Source: SB25 sp050180705 (lineage in GTDB: Bacteria > Bacteroidota > Bacteroidia > Bacteroidales > Tenuifilaceae). Taken from it: a stretch of 64,000 nucleotides of DNA. A program made the translations under genes and the position numbers. A model generated the notes under the pieces. The model was not told the DNA's origin. It made no database searches and saw only the letters and a program-made list of their open reading frames with translations. Location: positions 124,001-188,000 of the forward strand of contig JBFXDX010000003.1 in the NCBI GenBank assembly GCA_050180705.1. Reading direction: 5' to 3'. This document shows, piece by piece, positions 27,476 to 36,307 of the stretch (position 1 is its first letter; every line of letters begins with the position of its first letter).

Positions 27476-28360
27476 CTAAAGAGTTTGTTTACTTTCAGCA
27501 GTAATATTTCTATCAACCTTCTTAATTAGTCCTTGCAAAACGCTACCTGGACCTAGTTCTACAAAAGATGTAGCACCGTCGGCCAGCATATTTTTTGCAG
27601 TTTGAGTCCAACGAACAGGCGCAGTTAATTGAGCAATCAAGTTTTTCTTGATAACTTCAGGTTCGCTAGTTGGTTTGGCATCTACATTTTGGTAAATAGG
27701 ACAAACTGGTTTACTAAATGGTGTTGCGTTGATGGCTGCTTCTAGTTCCTGACGAGCAGGTTCCATTAATGGAGAATGAAATGCTCCGCCTACTGCAAGT
27801 TTTAGCGCACGTTTAGCACCTGCTTCCGATAATTTTTGGCAGGCAATATCAATACCCTTTATCGATCCTGATATTACTAATTGTCCTGGGCAGTTATAGT
27901 TTGCAGGAACAACAACCTCATCGATGGAATTACAGATTTCCTCAACTTTATCGTCTTCGAGTCCAAGAACGGCGGCCATTGTTGAAGGCTCTTTTTCGCA
28001 GGCTTTTTGCATCGCCATTGCACGAGCCGATACTAGTTTTAGGCCATCCTCGAAACTTAGAGCTCCAGCAGCAACTAGTGCTGAGAATTCACCCAATGAG
28101 TGACCAGCAACCATCTCGGGTTTGAAATCATTTCCTAGAACCTTCGAAAGAATTACCGAGTGAAGGAATATTGCAGGTTGTGTTACTTTGGTTTGCTTTA
28201 AATCTTCGTCGGTTCCGTTAAACATTAAGTCTGTGATTCGGAAACCAAGAATTTGATTGGCCTTCTCGAACATCTCCTTGGCCATCGGTGAATTTTCGTA
28301 GAGGTCTTTTCCCATACCTACAAATTGTGCACCCTGACCGGGGAATACGTATGCTTTCAT
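27476..28360 (-). CDS. fabD: Malonyl-CoA:ACP transacylase
   Basis: Transfers malonyl groups from CoA to acyl carrier protein for fatty-acid synthesis in the cytoplasm. Its 294 residues are of usual length. It has FPGQGAQ at 6-12, the nucleophile elbow GHSLGEF with S88, the arginine of SARAMAM (R113) and the catalytic His in GGAFHSPLM (H195). It is a single gene with an exact-consensus promoter (see 28388-28417) and shares a terminator with the osmC-like gene. Confidence 0.97.
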   Translation of the reverse strand: MKAYVFPGQGAQFVGMGKDLYENSPMAKEMFEKANQILGFRITDLMFNGTDEDLKQTKVTQPAIFLHSVILSKVLGNDFKPEMVAGHSLGEFSALVAAGALSFEDGLKLVSARAMAMQKACEKEPSTMAAVLGLEDDKVEEICNSIDEVVVPANYNCPGQLVISGSIKGIDIACQKLSEAGAKRALKLAVGGAFHSPLMEPARQELEAAINATPFSKPVCPIYQNVDAKPTSEPEVIKKNLIAQLTAPVRWTQTAKNMLADGATSFVELGPGSVLQGLIKKVDRNITAESKQTL

Positions 28361-28387
28361 ATTTTTTGAGTTAATGATTTAGCAGGA

Positions 28388-28417
28388 CAAATGTAAATCA
28401 TTTTTCTAAATCTTCAA
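28388..28417 (-). promoter_or_regulatory. fabD promoter
   Basis: Read on the minus strand: TTG, 19-bp spacer, TACATTTG, an exact match to the Bacteroidota consensus TAnnTTTG. The transcription start would fall near 28381, leaving a leader of about 20 nt before the fabD ATG. Confidence 0.7.
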
Positions 28418-28504
28418 TTGTTACAATTTTAACTAGGAGGAAAGTTCACCTTGGTCGCTTTAAGGTATTGATAAATATGAGAATAACTGTTTATCTTGAA
28501 TTTG

Positions 28505-29098
28505 TTACCAAGTAGGATTATCGGTGGGTATATCATTTAGTAGAAAGTTTTTGTCTACTATTTCTAAATCGCCGTTGGGTTGAATGGTTATTAAACTATC
28601 GTAAAGAATATTATTTTCGAGTAAACATGTCAAAATACTATAGACATTATCCTTAAAGGATATAACGGGTGGCTTTATTGCTGATTCTATTCTTTGAAGC
28701 ATATCATCGGTCGGCATTTTTGAAAAATCAATGTCCTCTATTGATGTTGTTATATTGCATTTCATCTTATTTGAGGATGTAGTGCTTATGACTAGTTTTG
28801 TGTATTCTAAAATATTTGATAAAGATATTTTGGGAGGTTCAATTTGGTTGGCGTCCTTCCATGCCTGAAAAGATCCATCAAGATAAATAGCATTTTTTCC
28901 ATTGTCGAGGAGGTTATATTTTACCAACGGAATATAGCTTGAATCAAACAGTGTGCATAATCTGAAATTCTGATAGAACGAAAGGGATGACTTTTGTACA
29001 GAACATTGGTGTGGGCTAATTAAAGATGAGCCTAGAGATTTATTCACTTCGGGAATAAGTCGATCTAGCAATTGGTGGGTATAAACGTCTGCTTGCAT
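28505..29098 (-). CDS. Hypothetical protein
   Basis: A 197-residue protein if it starts at the ATG of MQADVYTHQ. The frame stays open 14 codons further up to another ATG at 29140, but the likely promoter (29144-29174) would start transcription at about 29138, which favours the shorter form. No signal peptide, membrane helix or known motif is seen. There are several Cys and a moderately acidic helix-rich C-terminal half (SFKDNVYSILTCLLEN). Function unknown. It is monocistronic and divergent from the barrel gene at 29299. Confidence 0.7.
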   Translation of the reverse strand: MQADVYTHQLLDRLIPEVNKSLGSSLISPHQCSVQKSSLSFYQNFRLCTLFDSSYIPLVKYNLLDNGKNAIYLDGSFQAWKDANQIEPPKISLSNILEYTKLVISTTSSNKMKCNITTSIEDIDFSKMPTDDMLQRIESAIKPPVISFKDNVYSILTCLLENNILYDSLITIQPNGDLEIVDKNFLLNDIPTDNPTW

Positions 29099-29143
29099 AA
29101 AAAGTAATTTTAGTTCCAAGGTGAATAAAGAATTTACCAATTA

Positions 29144-29174
29144 CAAGTTTAAGTAAAAACTTTATACATGTCAA
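29144..29174 (-). promoter_or_regulatory. Promoter of the 197-residue unknown gene
   Basis: On the minus strand: TTG, 20-bp spacer, TAAACTTG (one mismatch to TAnnTTTG). Its position decides the likely start codon of the gene. Confidence 0.5.
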
Positions 29175-29221
29175 TAGTTGAATTTGTATCGTTGGAAATA
29201 ATTATAGATCTTTCACTTAAC

Positions 29222-29252
29222 TTGTAAGTATTATTAACATTTTTTACATTTG
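29222..29252 (+). promoter_or_regulatory. Promoter of the small barrel-protein gene
   Basis: TTG at 29222-29224, 20-bp spacer, TACATTTG at 29245-29252, an exact match to the Bacteroidota consensus. It leaves a leader of about 40 nt before the ATG at 29299. Confidence 0.7.
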
Positions 29253-29298
29253 TGTATAATTACAACTTGAACTATTAATCAAACTAAACTATACAAAT

Positions 29299-30033
29299 AT
29301 GAAACGATTCTTTTTTTTAGTCCCATTTTTATTTCTGTTTGGTAATGTCGATGCACAGCTGTTTAAGGTATTTGGACATGATGTAGGCTTTATTTATGTG
29401 GGTCCCAAAGTTGGTATGACCTATTCTACAATCTCCAATTTTTCAGATCTGACAGGAAGTGATACAAAGAGTAAATTTGGATATCAATTTGGTGCAGTTG
29501 GAGAATTTGGATTCACGTCTAAGTTTTCAATACAAACAGAATTACTTTTTTATTCTAGGGGAGTAAGATATGAAGATATAGATGGAGGGGTTAGAATGAA
29601 TTATATAGGAATACCTCTGTTAGCAAAGTATTCTTTTAAAGTTTTAGGACTTACTAAATTTTATGCAATGGGAGGTACTTTTGCCGATATTCGAACAAAA
29701 GGAGAGTGGTATGATGGCAATGGTCAAACCTCTGATCTAGGTTCAGGATTCAAGAAGTATGATTGGGGTTTTAGTTTTGGTGCTGGTGCAGAATATCCTA
29801 TGAAAAAGGGCATTTGGGCTTTAGATATTCGCTATAACTTAGGAATAACTGATTTACATGATGATGCTGGAGACGATACAAAAACCAGAAGCCGTTCATT
29901 TGGGTTTGCATTAACGTATAAGTTCGATGTTATTGATATATTTAGAGGTTTAAAAAAGAAAGAAGCTAAAAAAGAGAGCACGGAATCTACAGAAGGTAAG
30001 AGCAAAGCAAAAGGCTTAAAAGTTGAGGGATAA
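29299..30033 (+). CDS. Outer-membrane beta-barrel protein (PorT-like family)
   Basis: A 244-residue protein with a signal peptide (cut near VDAQ). The body has alternating strands such as GPKVGMTYST, FGYQFGAVGEFGFTS and YIGIPLLAKYSF, which match the small 8-stranded 'outer membrane protein beta-barrel domain' family common in Bacteroidota, a family that includes PorT. The last barrel strand is FGFALTYKFDV. Unusually it is followed by a hydrophilic Lys/Glu/Ser-rich tail of about 30 residues. Specific function unknown. It is a single gene with a consensus promoter and a strong terminator. Confidence 0.85.
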   Translation: MKRFFFLVPFLFLFGNVDAQLFKVFGHDVGFIYVGPKVGMTYSTISNFSDLTGSDTKSKFGYQFGAVGEFGFTSKFSIQTELLFYSRGVRYEDIDGGVRMNYIGIPLLAKYSFKVLGLTKFYAMGGTFADIRTKGEWYDGNGQTSDLGSGFKKYDWGFSFGAGAEYPMKKGIWALDIRYNLGITDLHDDAGDDTKTRSRSFGFALTYKFDVIDIFRGLKKKEAKKESTESTEGKSKAKGLKVEG

Positions 30034-30043
30034 TGTTTTAATA

Positions 30044-30081
30044 AAATAAAGAATGCCGCTAATTGGCGGCATTCTTTATTT
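30044..30081. terminator. Bidirectional terminator between the barrel gene and the transporter gene
   Basis: A 16-bp perfect stem (30044-30059 with 30066-30081; core GAATGCCGC/GCGGCATTC) with a 6-nt loop, A-rich on the left and T-rich on the right, between convergent genes. Confidence 0.9.
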
Positions 30082-30098
30082 TTATGATTATAATGAAA

Positions 30099-30872
30099 CT
30101 ATAGATCCTTTGCTTCAACAATCAGTTTTAAGGAATCTTTTTTGCCTAAATATTTATCAATTATTGAGTGCATTAAGTAAATTAGAGGAGTAAGAACAAT
30201 TGCCAAGAATATTTTATAGAAATATTGAATTAACCCAACTGCAACTACTTGGTTCAAAGTCCAATTGCCAAGTAAGTAAAATGCAATAAAAAGAATAAGG
30301 AAACTATCTACGAGTTGGGAAACCACTGTTGACCCTGTTGCTCTTAACCAAAGCCACTTGTGCTGGGTTAGAATTCTTAAGTAATGGAATGTATAGGCAT
30401 CAACCAATTGCCCTACGAGAAATGCTGTAATAGAACCAATAATAATACCTAATCCTTGTCGAAAAATGTTGCTATAGGCATAATTTATATCAAGGAAATT
30501 GCCGTGTGCATCAACTGAGTTATTTTGCATCCAAAAATCGGCCGGAGGTGCTTGTGTCGAAATGTAAATAATAATAAATGCGTAAGCAATCATACCTGCA
30601 CCAATATAACTAATACGTTTAACGCCAGCAGTGCCAAAGTACTCATTTATAATATCAGATAGAATAAATACAATAGGCCAAATTAATACTCCAACACTCA
30701 TTTCGAGATTTAGGGTTGAATTACCCATGAACGGTAGTGCTAGTGGTGCAATATGAAGTATTTTTTCTATAGATAGAATCTTTGCTCCAATAACCTCGGC
30801 AATTAATGCATTCGTAATGAATAAAGTCGAAAGAACAATGAATAGCGTATGTTTTTTGGGAATATCTTCCAT
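30099..30872 (-). CDS. Queuosine-precursor transporter (YhhQ/DUF165 family)
   Basis: A 257-residue inner-membrane protein with about six hydrophobic helices, of the VUT/YhhQ family that imports preQ0/preQ1 for tRNA queuosine modification. Family marks include NALIAEVIGAKI near the start, FILSDIINEYFG in the second helical hairpin, and the late WLWLRATGSTVVSQLVDSF helix with conserved R, S, Q and D. The Bacteroidota version has an insertion after the third helix (QAPPADFW region), as here. It is a single gene with its own promoter. The nearby PTPS enzyme (54460-54882) looks biopterin-type, not QueD-type, so salvage may be the route to queuosine (inference). Confidence 0.9.
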   Translation of the reverse strand: MEDIPKKHTLFIVLSTLFITNALIAEVIGAKILSIEKILHIAPLALPFMGNSTLNLEMSVGVLIWPIVFILSDIINEYFGTAGVKRISYIGAGMIAYAFIIIYISTQAPPADFWMQNNSVDAHGNFLDINYAYSNIFRQGLGIIIGSITAFLVGQLVDAYTFHYLRILTQHKWLWLRATGSTVVSQLVDSFLILFIAFYLLGNWTLNQVVAVGLIQYFYKIFLAIVLTPLIYLMHSIIDKYLGKKDSLKLIVEAKDL

Positions 30873-30897
30873 TTAGTATAGTTTAGAAATATATAAC

Positions 30898-30929
30898 CAA
30901 AGATATAAAAATTAAAATTTAAAAAGCAA
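30898..30929 (-). promoter_or_regulatory. Promoter of the queuosine-precursor transporter gene
   Basis: On the minus strand: TTG, 21-bp spacer, TATCTTTG, an exact match to TAnnTTTG. The spacer is one or two bases longer than in the other promoters of this window. The leader would be about 20 nt. Confidence 0.5.
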
Positions 30930-30962
30930 GTGATTGATAATCAAAATCGAGATAATGTCTTC

Positions 30963-30980
30963 CAATACATACATGTATTG
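30963..30980. promoter_or_regulatory. Inverted repeat, possible operator
   Basis: CAATACATACATGTATTG: 8-bp arms around a 2-bp centre, located between the two divergent promoters. It could bind a dimeric regulator acting on either gene. No regulator is identified. Confidence 0.4.
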
Positions 30981-31086
30981 TTCTGAAATTACTATATTTT
31001 GTTAACAATTGAAATGTAAAATAGTTTTCTTCAAAATAAATTGTCTTTAATTGCCAATTTATCAGCAAGTTAAAAATGTTTCATTT

Positions 31087-31116
31087 TTGGAGTAAAATAT
31101 TATTGTTTTACATTTT
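31087..31116 (+). promoter_or_regulatory. Candidate promoter of the 31-54 kb operon
   Basis: TTG at 31087-31089, 19-bp spacer, TACATTTT at 31109-31116 (one mismatch to TAnnTTTG). A small inverted repeat GTAAAA...TTTTAC (31092-31097, 31106-31111) lies inside it. The expected start near 31123 leaves a leader of about 50 nt before the ATG at 31174. Confidence 0.45.
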
Positions 31117-31173
31117 TTGTTGTATTTTTATAAGTTAAATCGACAGATTGACAATGACAAACCTATTCTATTT

Positions 31174-34100
31174 ATGAAATTGTATGATGCCTTAAATATT
31201 AGGAAAGACGAGTCGTTGCCCGTCATGTTGTTTGTATTTCAGTCATTCTTTTTAGGAACTTTCCTCGGCACTTTTGATGTTGGTGCAAATACACTTTTTT
31301 TACAGGTATTTGACGATACAATGATTGCTAAAGCAATCGTTATTTCTGGATTAACAGGTATTTTTCTAACCTCGTTATATTCATACTTTCAAGGTAGATT
31401 AGTTTTTTCCCGATTGGCGGTTATAAATCTATTTGTAGTTTTTGTTTTTACATTTCTATTACGATTTGGATATTACTTTTCAGATACAAAGTGGTTAGCC
31501 TTTGCGCTTTTTGTTTTTATGGGGCCGCTTAATATCATTGCGTTGGTAGGTTTTTGGGGTGCAGTTAGTCGTATTTTTGATTTAAGACAGGGAAAACGAC
31601 TCTTTGGTATTATAGACATGGGGCAGGTTATTGGGATAATTATAAGTAGTTGGGCTGTTCCGTTTTTAGTTGCAAAAGGGTTTGAATCGATTAACCTTAT
31701 ATACATTAGTGCATTTAGTGCATTGTTTGCATTTGCTCTCCAAATTTTAATTAATTCGCATTTTTCATCTCAACTTAAAACACGAGTTGCAGAGTCGAGA
31801 CAGAAGAGCCGATTTGTTGATACTATGCGAATTCCGTATGTTAGAACAATGGCATTTTTTGTTATTTGTTCTATGCTGGTTGCGTTCTTTGTTCATTATC
31901 TATTTCTTGCCGTTGCCGATGCTCGATTTGCTAGTAACGAGGAGTTAGCAAAGTTTTTGGGAGCATTAATGGGAACCTTAACATTTGTGAGTATCCTCAT
32001 AAAAACTTTTGTTTACGGTCCATTAATGAAAAACTATGGTCTAAGGGTTAGCTTGCTGATTTCTCCCATAATTGTGTCGCTTGTATCGGTTGGAGCTGCA
32101 TTAGTAGGGTCTTTTTTTGGATACACAATAGCCTCGGGTGCTTTTACCTTTTTCTTTTTATTGATTTCGTTGGCAAAGTTGTTCCAAAAAGCATTGAAAG
32201 ACTCAATAGAAGCACCATCGCTTAAAATGATTTATCAGTCACTCGACCCTTCAATTCGTTATGAGGTGCAGGCTCGTGTTGATGGTACTATAAACGAGAT
32301 GTCAGCTTTGGCCTCAGGCGTTTTTCTAACCATTCTCGGCTTATTCAGTTTCATTCATCTAATTCATTATACCTACTTTTTGATTGGTATTATAGTGCTA
32401 TGGACAATTGTAACCTTTAAGTTATATCGTGGATATCGACGGAGTTTGGAGGAGACATTAGAAAAATCGGCACAAAAGGAGAGCGAGATTTCTGCATCAC
32501 AAAAATATATTGCTTCATTAAGCGGTTTGGGATTAACAGATCAGATTAGAATTATTGAGCGTTCTAAACCTTGGGAAATAGTTAGTTTCATCAAGGAAAA
32601 ATTATCAACTTCTGGTTTGAAAGAGGTTGTGATTTTACTAGACAAGGCAAAACAGCTAGGAGCGGTTGAGTTGATCCCTACAATTGAGAAGTTTAGAAAA
32701 ATAGATTCAGATATATTGAATGATATCGACAGTACAATCGATTATTTGAAATCTATCCAGACGGATTCTTCTGATAACAATAAAATTAGCGCTTATATTA
32801 ATTCTAAGAACTACGAGGATCGCGTTTATGCAGCAAAGTTGATTGGTGCTGCAAAAAAGGCAGAAGTTAAAAATAACCTTACTTTTTTGATGCGTGATTT
32901 GGTCCCTGCTGTTAAAATGCAAGCTATTTGGGCTGCTCGAGGAACTCGATCAAAAGAGTTAATAATCTTTTTAATCGATTTCTTGGATAAAGATCAGTAT
33001 GCACCTATTGCTCATGCAGCCTTAATGAATTCAGGTGAAAATGGTTTAGAAATGCTTGAATTGGCCTTACAAAGAACAAATACATCGTCAAACTTTAGGG
33101 AGCGTATTCTTAGAATTATTCCAAGTACAGGAAGCCAAATTGCATCAACGGTGCTATATAGTAATTTATCGGTAAAATCGAGTCTATGCCATATTGCTGT
33201 GGATGGACTTATTAAGTTGAATTTTACGGCCGATGAAAAGGAACGATTACATATAAATAAAATGTTGATAGAGCAGACTGGTATCTGTGCTTGGAATCTG
33301 AATGCCTATCATCATTGTCCACATGGAAGTATCTATCCTTATTTGAGAGATGAATTGGAGCAAGAGTACCGTCGTAGTATTCATACTCTATTTAGTTTAC
33401 TTAAATTGATATATGATAAGAATTCTATCGAGGCCGTTTTGGAAAATCTAGAGGCGGGAACAGGACAGAGTATTTCCTATGCAGTGGAGTTGCTCGATAC
33501 TTTTCTAGATGAAGAGATGAAACCGTATATAGTTCCATTGCTTGAAGATACGAGCATTAGCAATAAATTATGGGCTTTGGAGAATTACTTTCCACTCCGA
33601 CATGTTGCTCCTGAAGAATTACTGAAAACAATTATCAATAGGGACAATAATTTGATTAGTAAACAGGCGAAGATTTTTGCATTGAATGCATTTCAGTATA
33701 TCGAGAATAGGGCCATTAGCAACGATTTGATTGCTCAGCTTTTTAATACTGATAAGTATCTTCGACAGATTTCGGCCCAAATTATAGAGAGTATAAATCG
33801 GGATGAATTCTTAAGTTGTAAAAAAAGATTGAACGATAAACTTAGAGTTGAGTTAGATCGGCTGATGGATGTTTCAAGATTAACCAATAAAACGGTTATC
33901 GATCGTATAAACTTCTACAAAACAGTTCATTCAACCTCTGTAGAATGGGAATGTTTGCTATTTATACTATACAATGCATCAGTTGTGCGTTTGGGAGTTA
34001 CCGATTACACCGATATAGAGATATTTACTGGAAAAACATTGCTACTTTATGTGGAACAGGGAATGATTGAGGCGTATGGTCGCAATGCTGAGGTTCAGCG

Positions 34101-34260
34101 TTATGTAACTGGCTCCATTGTAAATACCTCTAAGTTTGACAGTAATTATTGGAGGTTGAAAATTACCGAAGAATCAATTATTCATTACATAGAATTGGAT
34201 AAGGTTGTAAATAGTATGTACGATAATGAATATTTGATACAATACATCGAAAATATTTGA
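31174..34260 (+). CDS. TlcA-like (nucleotide-exchanger type) membrane protein with HEAT repeats
   Basis: A 1028-residue protein from the ATG (MKLYDALNIRKDE). A TTG 19 codons upstream is in frame, but it would precede the expected transcription start. Residues about 10-420 form some ten to twelve membrane helices with RQGKRLFGIIDMGQVIG, resembling the ATP/ADP translocase-like (Npt/TlcA) major-facilitator branch. Residues about 440-900 are helical repeats of HEAT type (for example VYAAKLIGAAKKAEVKNNL, VKMQAIWAARG). The last 90 residues (YTDIEIFTGKTLLLYVEQG on) look like a degenerate cyclic-nucleotide-binding roll. Transport activity is not proven; the fusion suggests a regulated or sensory membrane protein. 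It is the first gene of the seven-gene operon, 21 bp before the PP2C gene. Confidence 0.82.
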   Translation: MKLYDALNIRKDESLPVMLFVFQSFFLGTFLGTFDVGANTLFLQVFDDTMIAKAIVISGLTGIFLTSLYSYFQGRLVFSRLAVINLFVVFVFTFLLRFGYYFSDTKWLAFALFVFMGPLNIIALVGFWGAVSRIFDLRQGKRLFGIIDMGQVIGIIISSWAVPFLVAKGFESINLIYISAFSALFAFALQILINSHFSSQLKTRVAESRQKSRFVDTMRIPYVRTMAFFVICSMLVAFFVHYLFLAVADARFASNEELAKFLGALMGTLTFVSILIKTFVYGPLMKNYGLRVSLLISPIIVSLVSVGAALVGSFFGYTIASGAFTFFFLLISLAKLFQKALKDSIEAPSLKMIYQSLDPSIRYEVQARVDGTINEMSALASGVFLTILGLFSFIHLIHYTYFLIGIIVLWTIVTFKLYRGYRRSLEETLEKSAQKESEISASQKYIASLSGLGLTDQIRIIERSKPWEIVSFIKEKLSTSGLKEVVILLDKAKQLGAVELIPTIEKFRKIDSDILNDIDSTIDYLKSIQTDSSDNNKISAYINSKNYEDRVYAAKLIGAAKKAEVKNNLTFLMRDLVPAVKMQAIWAARGTRSKELIIFLIDFLDKDQYAPIAHAALMNSGENGLEMLELALQRTNTSSNFRERILRIIPSTGSQIASTVLYSNLSVKSSLCHIAVDGLIKLNFTADEKERLHINKMLIEQTGICAWNLNAYHHCPHGSIYPYLRDELEQEYRRSIHTLFSLLKLIYDKNSIEAVLENLEAGTGQSISYAVELLDTFLDEEMKPYIVPLLEDTSISNKLWALENYFPLRHVAPEELLKTIINRDNNLISKQAKIFALNAFQYIENRAISNDLIAQLFNTDKYLRQISAQIIESINRDEFLSCKKRLNDKLRVELDRLMDVSRLTNKTVIDRINFYKTVHSTSVEWECLLFILYNASVVRLGVTDYTDIEIFTGKTLLLYVEQGMIEAYGRNAEVQRYVTGSIVNTSKFDSNYWRLKITEESIIHYIELDKVVNSMYDNEYLIQYIENI

Positions 34261-34281
34261 TAAACTTAATATACTGAATTG

Positions 34282-36303
34282 ATGGATTTAGAATTTATGA
34301 GGCAGCAGCAAACTACTATTTTTAGACAACTGATTTATAATGTTGTTATTCCGGTAGTTATTGCATTAATTATACTTGGAGGAATTAACTTTAGGAATAC
34401 TCGTAGTATCCTAAAGGAGAGCAATAAAACCAGAAATAATCTCATCTCGAATGAGTTGACTCAGGTTTTGCGATTTCAGGATATTACCCTTTCAATTTTA
34501 GAGGAGAATGTGAATCCTAAATTAGAGGGAATTAGTAGTCGGTTGGTTATGGACTATTTTAAGTCAACCGACAATATTAAAAAGGCTGATTTGAAAAGGA
34601 TTCGAGAGGAGCTGAAGTTGGATCCTCTGTTTTACGATTTTTATGTCATCGATACTAATGGAGTTGTTGTAAATACAACATTTAAGCCCGATATGGGATT
34701 AAATTTTTTCTCGTTCGGAGAAGAACACAAATCTTTGATAAAGAGAATATTTAAAGAGGGAGTATTTCGGAGTGAGAAATTTACCATAGAATCGACAACA
34801 CGTAGGCTTAAGAAATATACTTATGAGCCTACTCTTGACGGTTTGTATATTATTGAATTAGGGGTTCGTTCAAACACTGCCGATGAAATAATTAATCTCA
34901 TAAAATCTACTCTCGATAATTTTAGCATTAAGGAAAGGTCTATTGTATCGGCCGAACTGTTTATGAATGCTGACGATCCTTTTTCATTGACTAAAACCGA
35001 CGAGATTGGCGCAGTAGAGAAGGAGTTCTTACGACAGAGATTTGCACAAAAGGATACTGTTCAGTTTGAGAAAAAAATTGATAGAAAGTTTCTATCGTAC
35101 CAGTACTTTTTCATGGCCTCAGAAAATTCTGAACTGTACAAAGGATCTGTCATTCGAATTGTTTCAGATAGAACTAAGGAGATTAAGGATGAGTATTTTA
35201 GGCTGATTAGTTTTGTGCTAGTTTTTGCCGCTGTTTTGCTTGTAATTAGTTTCCTTATTTTCAAGAATACCAGAATGGTTACCGATCCTATCAAGAAATT
35301 GGTAAATAATGTAAACCGAATTGCCGATGGAAATTTGAATGAACGAGCGGAGGTGATTGGTAATAACGAGATTACAACGCTTTCAGTGAAGTTTAATGTC
35401 ATGATTGAGCAGTTGGAGGAATTGTATACTGATTTGGATAAGAAGGTTAAGGAGCGAACTGCAGAGGTAGTAGCACAGAAAGAGGAGATAGAGTCGCAAA
35501 AGGATGAATTAGAGAAGCAGCGCGATAAATTGGCCGAGCAGCAAAAGCATATTATGGATAGCATACTATATGCAAAACGTCTGCAATATGCCATTTTACC
35601 TACCGAGGATTTTGTAAAAGAGTTATTCCCAGAGACTTTTATTTTGTTCCATCCTAAGGATATTGTTAGTGGAGATATATATTGGTTCTCGAAAATAGGC
35701 AACAAACGACTTTTCTCGGCAATAGACTGTACTGGTCATGGCGTTCCAGGTGCGTTGGTTTCTATGGTAGGTCATAACTGGTTAGATTATGCTGTTAAGG
35801 ATTTAAAATTGGAACGACCTGTTGATATACTGGAAGCTCTGAATGCTGGTGTTACAACAACATTTAAAGAGCGCGACGAGGATGGAGCCGTAAAAGATGG
35901 AATGGATTTAGCTTTGTGTAGTGTCGATTACACCACAATGAAAATGGAGTTTGCTGGAGCTTACAATCCTGTAATAATTCTTAGAAATGGAGAACTTATT
36001 CAACTTAAGGGTGACAAATGCCCAATAGGAGCATTTTCTCGCCGAGCAGTTACAGGCTATACACATCAAGAAATTGATATTCAGAAAGGAGATATGATTT
36101 ATGTTTTCTCCGATGGTTATACCGATCAGTTTGGTGGTGACGAAAGCCGTAAATTCTTAATGAGCAACTTTAAGCAGCTTCTTATTGATGTGCACATGCT
36201 TCCTGTGGAGGAACAGAGAGTAAAGATGGAAGAAACCCTCTTTGATTGGATGAAATATGAAAGCCAGCTCGATGATATTTTAGTAATTGGTGTAAGAATA
36301 TAG
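34282..36303 (+). CDS. Membrane sensor with HAMP and PP2C (SpoIIE-type) phosphatase domain
   Basis: A 673-residue protein starting at the ATG of MDLEFMRQQ. Membrane helix 1 is at about 18-38, a periplasmic sensor region at about 40-300 (no named family seen), helix 2 at about 306-327, HAMP at about 328-382 (DPIKKLVNNVNRIADGNL). A coiled coil carries KERTAEVVAQKE, and the PP2C domain is at about 445-673 with SGDIYW, IDCTGHGVPG, DGMDLALC, FSDGYTDQ and LDDILVIG, so the metal-binding acidic residues are intact. It presumably dephosphorylates a Ser/Thr-phosphorylated partner such as a STAS-domain protein, as SpoIIE does; no such partner is encoded in the window. It is followed 4 bp later by the TIR-like gene. 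Confidence 0.93.
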   Translation: MDLEFMRQQQTTIFRQLIYNVVIPVVIALIILGGINFRNTRSILKESNKTRNNLISNELTQVLRFQDITLSILEENVNPKLEGISSRLVMDYFKSTDNIKKADLKRIREELKLDPLFYDFYVIDTNGVVVNTTFKPDMGLNFFSFGEEHKSLIKRIFKEGVFRSEKFTIESTTRRLKKYTYEPTLDGLYIIELGVRSNTADEIINLIKSTLDNFSIKERSIVSAELFMNADDPFSLTKTDEIGAVEKEFLRQRFAQKDTVQFEKKIDRKFLSYQYFFMASENSELYKGSVIRIVSDRTKEIKDEYFRLISFVLVFAAVLLVISFLIFKNTRMVTDPIKKLVNNVNRIADGNLNERAEVIGNNEITTLSVKFNVMIEQLEELYTDLDKKVKERTAEVVAQKEEIESQKDELEKQRDKLAEQQKHIMDSILYAKRLQYAILPTEDFVKELFPETFILFHPKDIVSGDIYWFSKIGNKRLFSAIDCTGHGVPGALVSMVGHNWLDYAVKDLKLERPVDILEALNAGVTTTFKERDEDGAVKDGMDLALCSVDYTTMKMEFAGAYNPVIILRNGELIQLKGDKCPIGAFSRRAVTGYTHQEIDIQKGDMIYVFSDGYTDQFGGDESRKFLMSNFKQLLIDVHMLPVEEQRVKMEETLFDWMKYESQLDDILVIGVRI

Positions 36304-36307
36304 TACT

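Larger units (their letters stand above)
30873..31173. other. Divergent regulatory gap of about 300 bp
   Basis: No gene is seen here. The gap holds the transporter promoter on the minus strand (30898-30929), an 18-bp inverted repeat (30963-30980) and the likely promoter of the seven-gene plus-strand operon (31087-31116). The rest is AT-rich without clear structure. Confidence 0.6.

Noticed and set aside
29099..29140. Longer N-terminus (14 residues) of the unknown protein at 28505
   Set aside because: The predicted promoter puts the transcription start at about 29138, so this ATG would have essentially no leader; the internal ATG fits better.
31117..31173. Upstream TTG start adding 19 residues to the TlcA-like protein
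   Set aside because: The extra stretch is not hydrophobic or conserved-looking, and it would begin before the predicted transcription start; the ATG at 31174 opens with a typical sequence.
35061..35705. Long minus-strand open frame (214 codons) opposite the PP2C gene
   Set aside because: It is the reverse frame of a well-supported gene, has a Ser/Phe-rich unlikely protein, and no promoter or neighbour.
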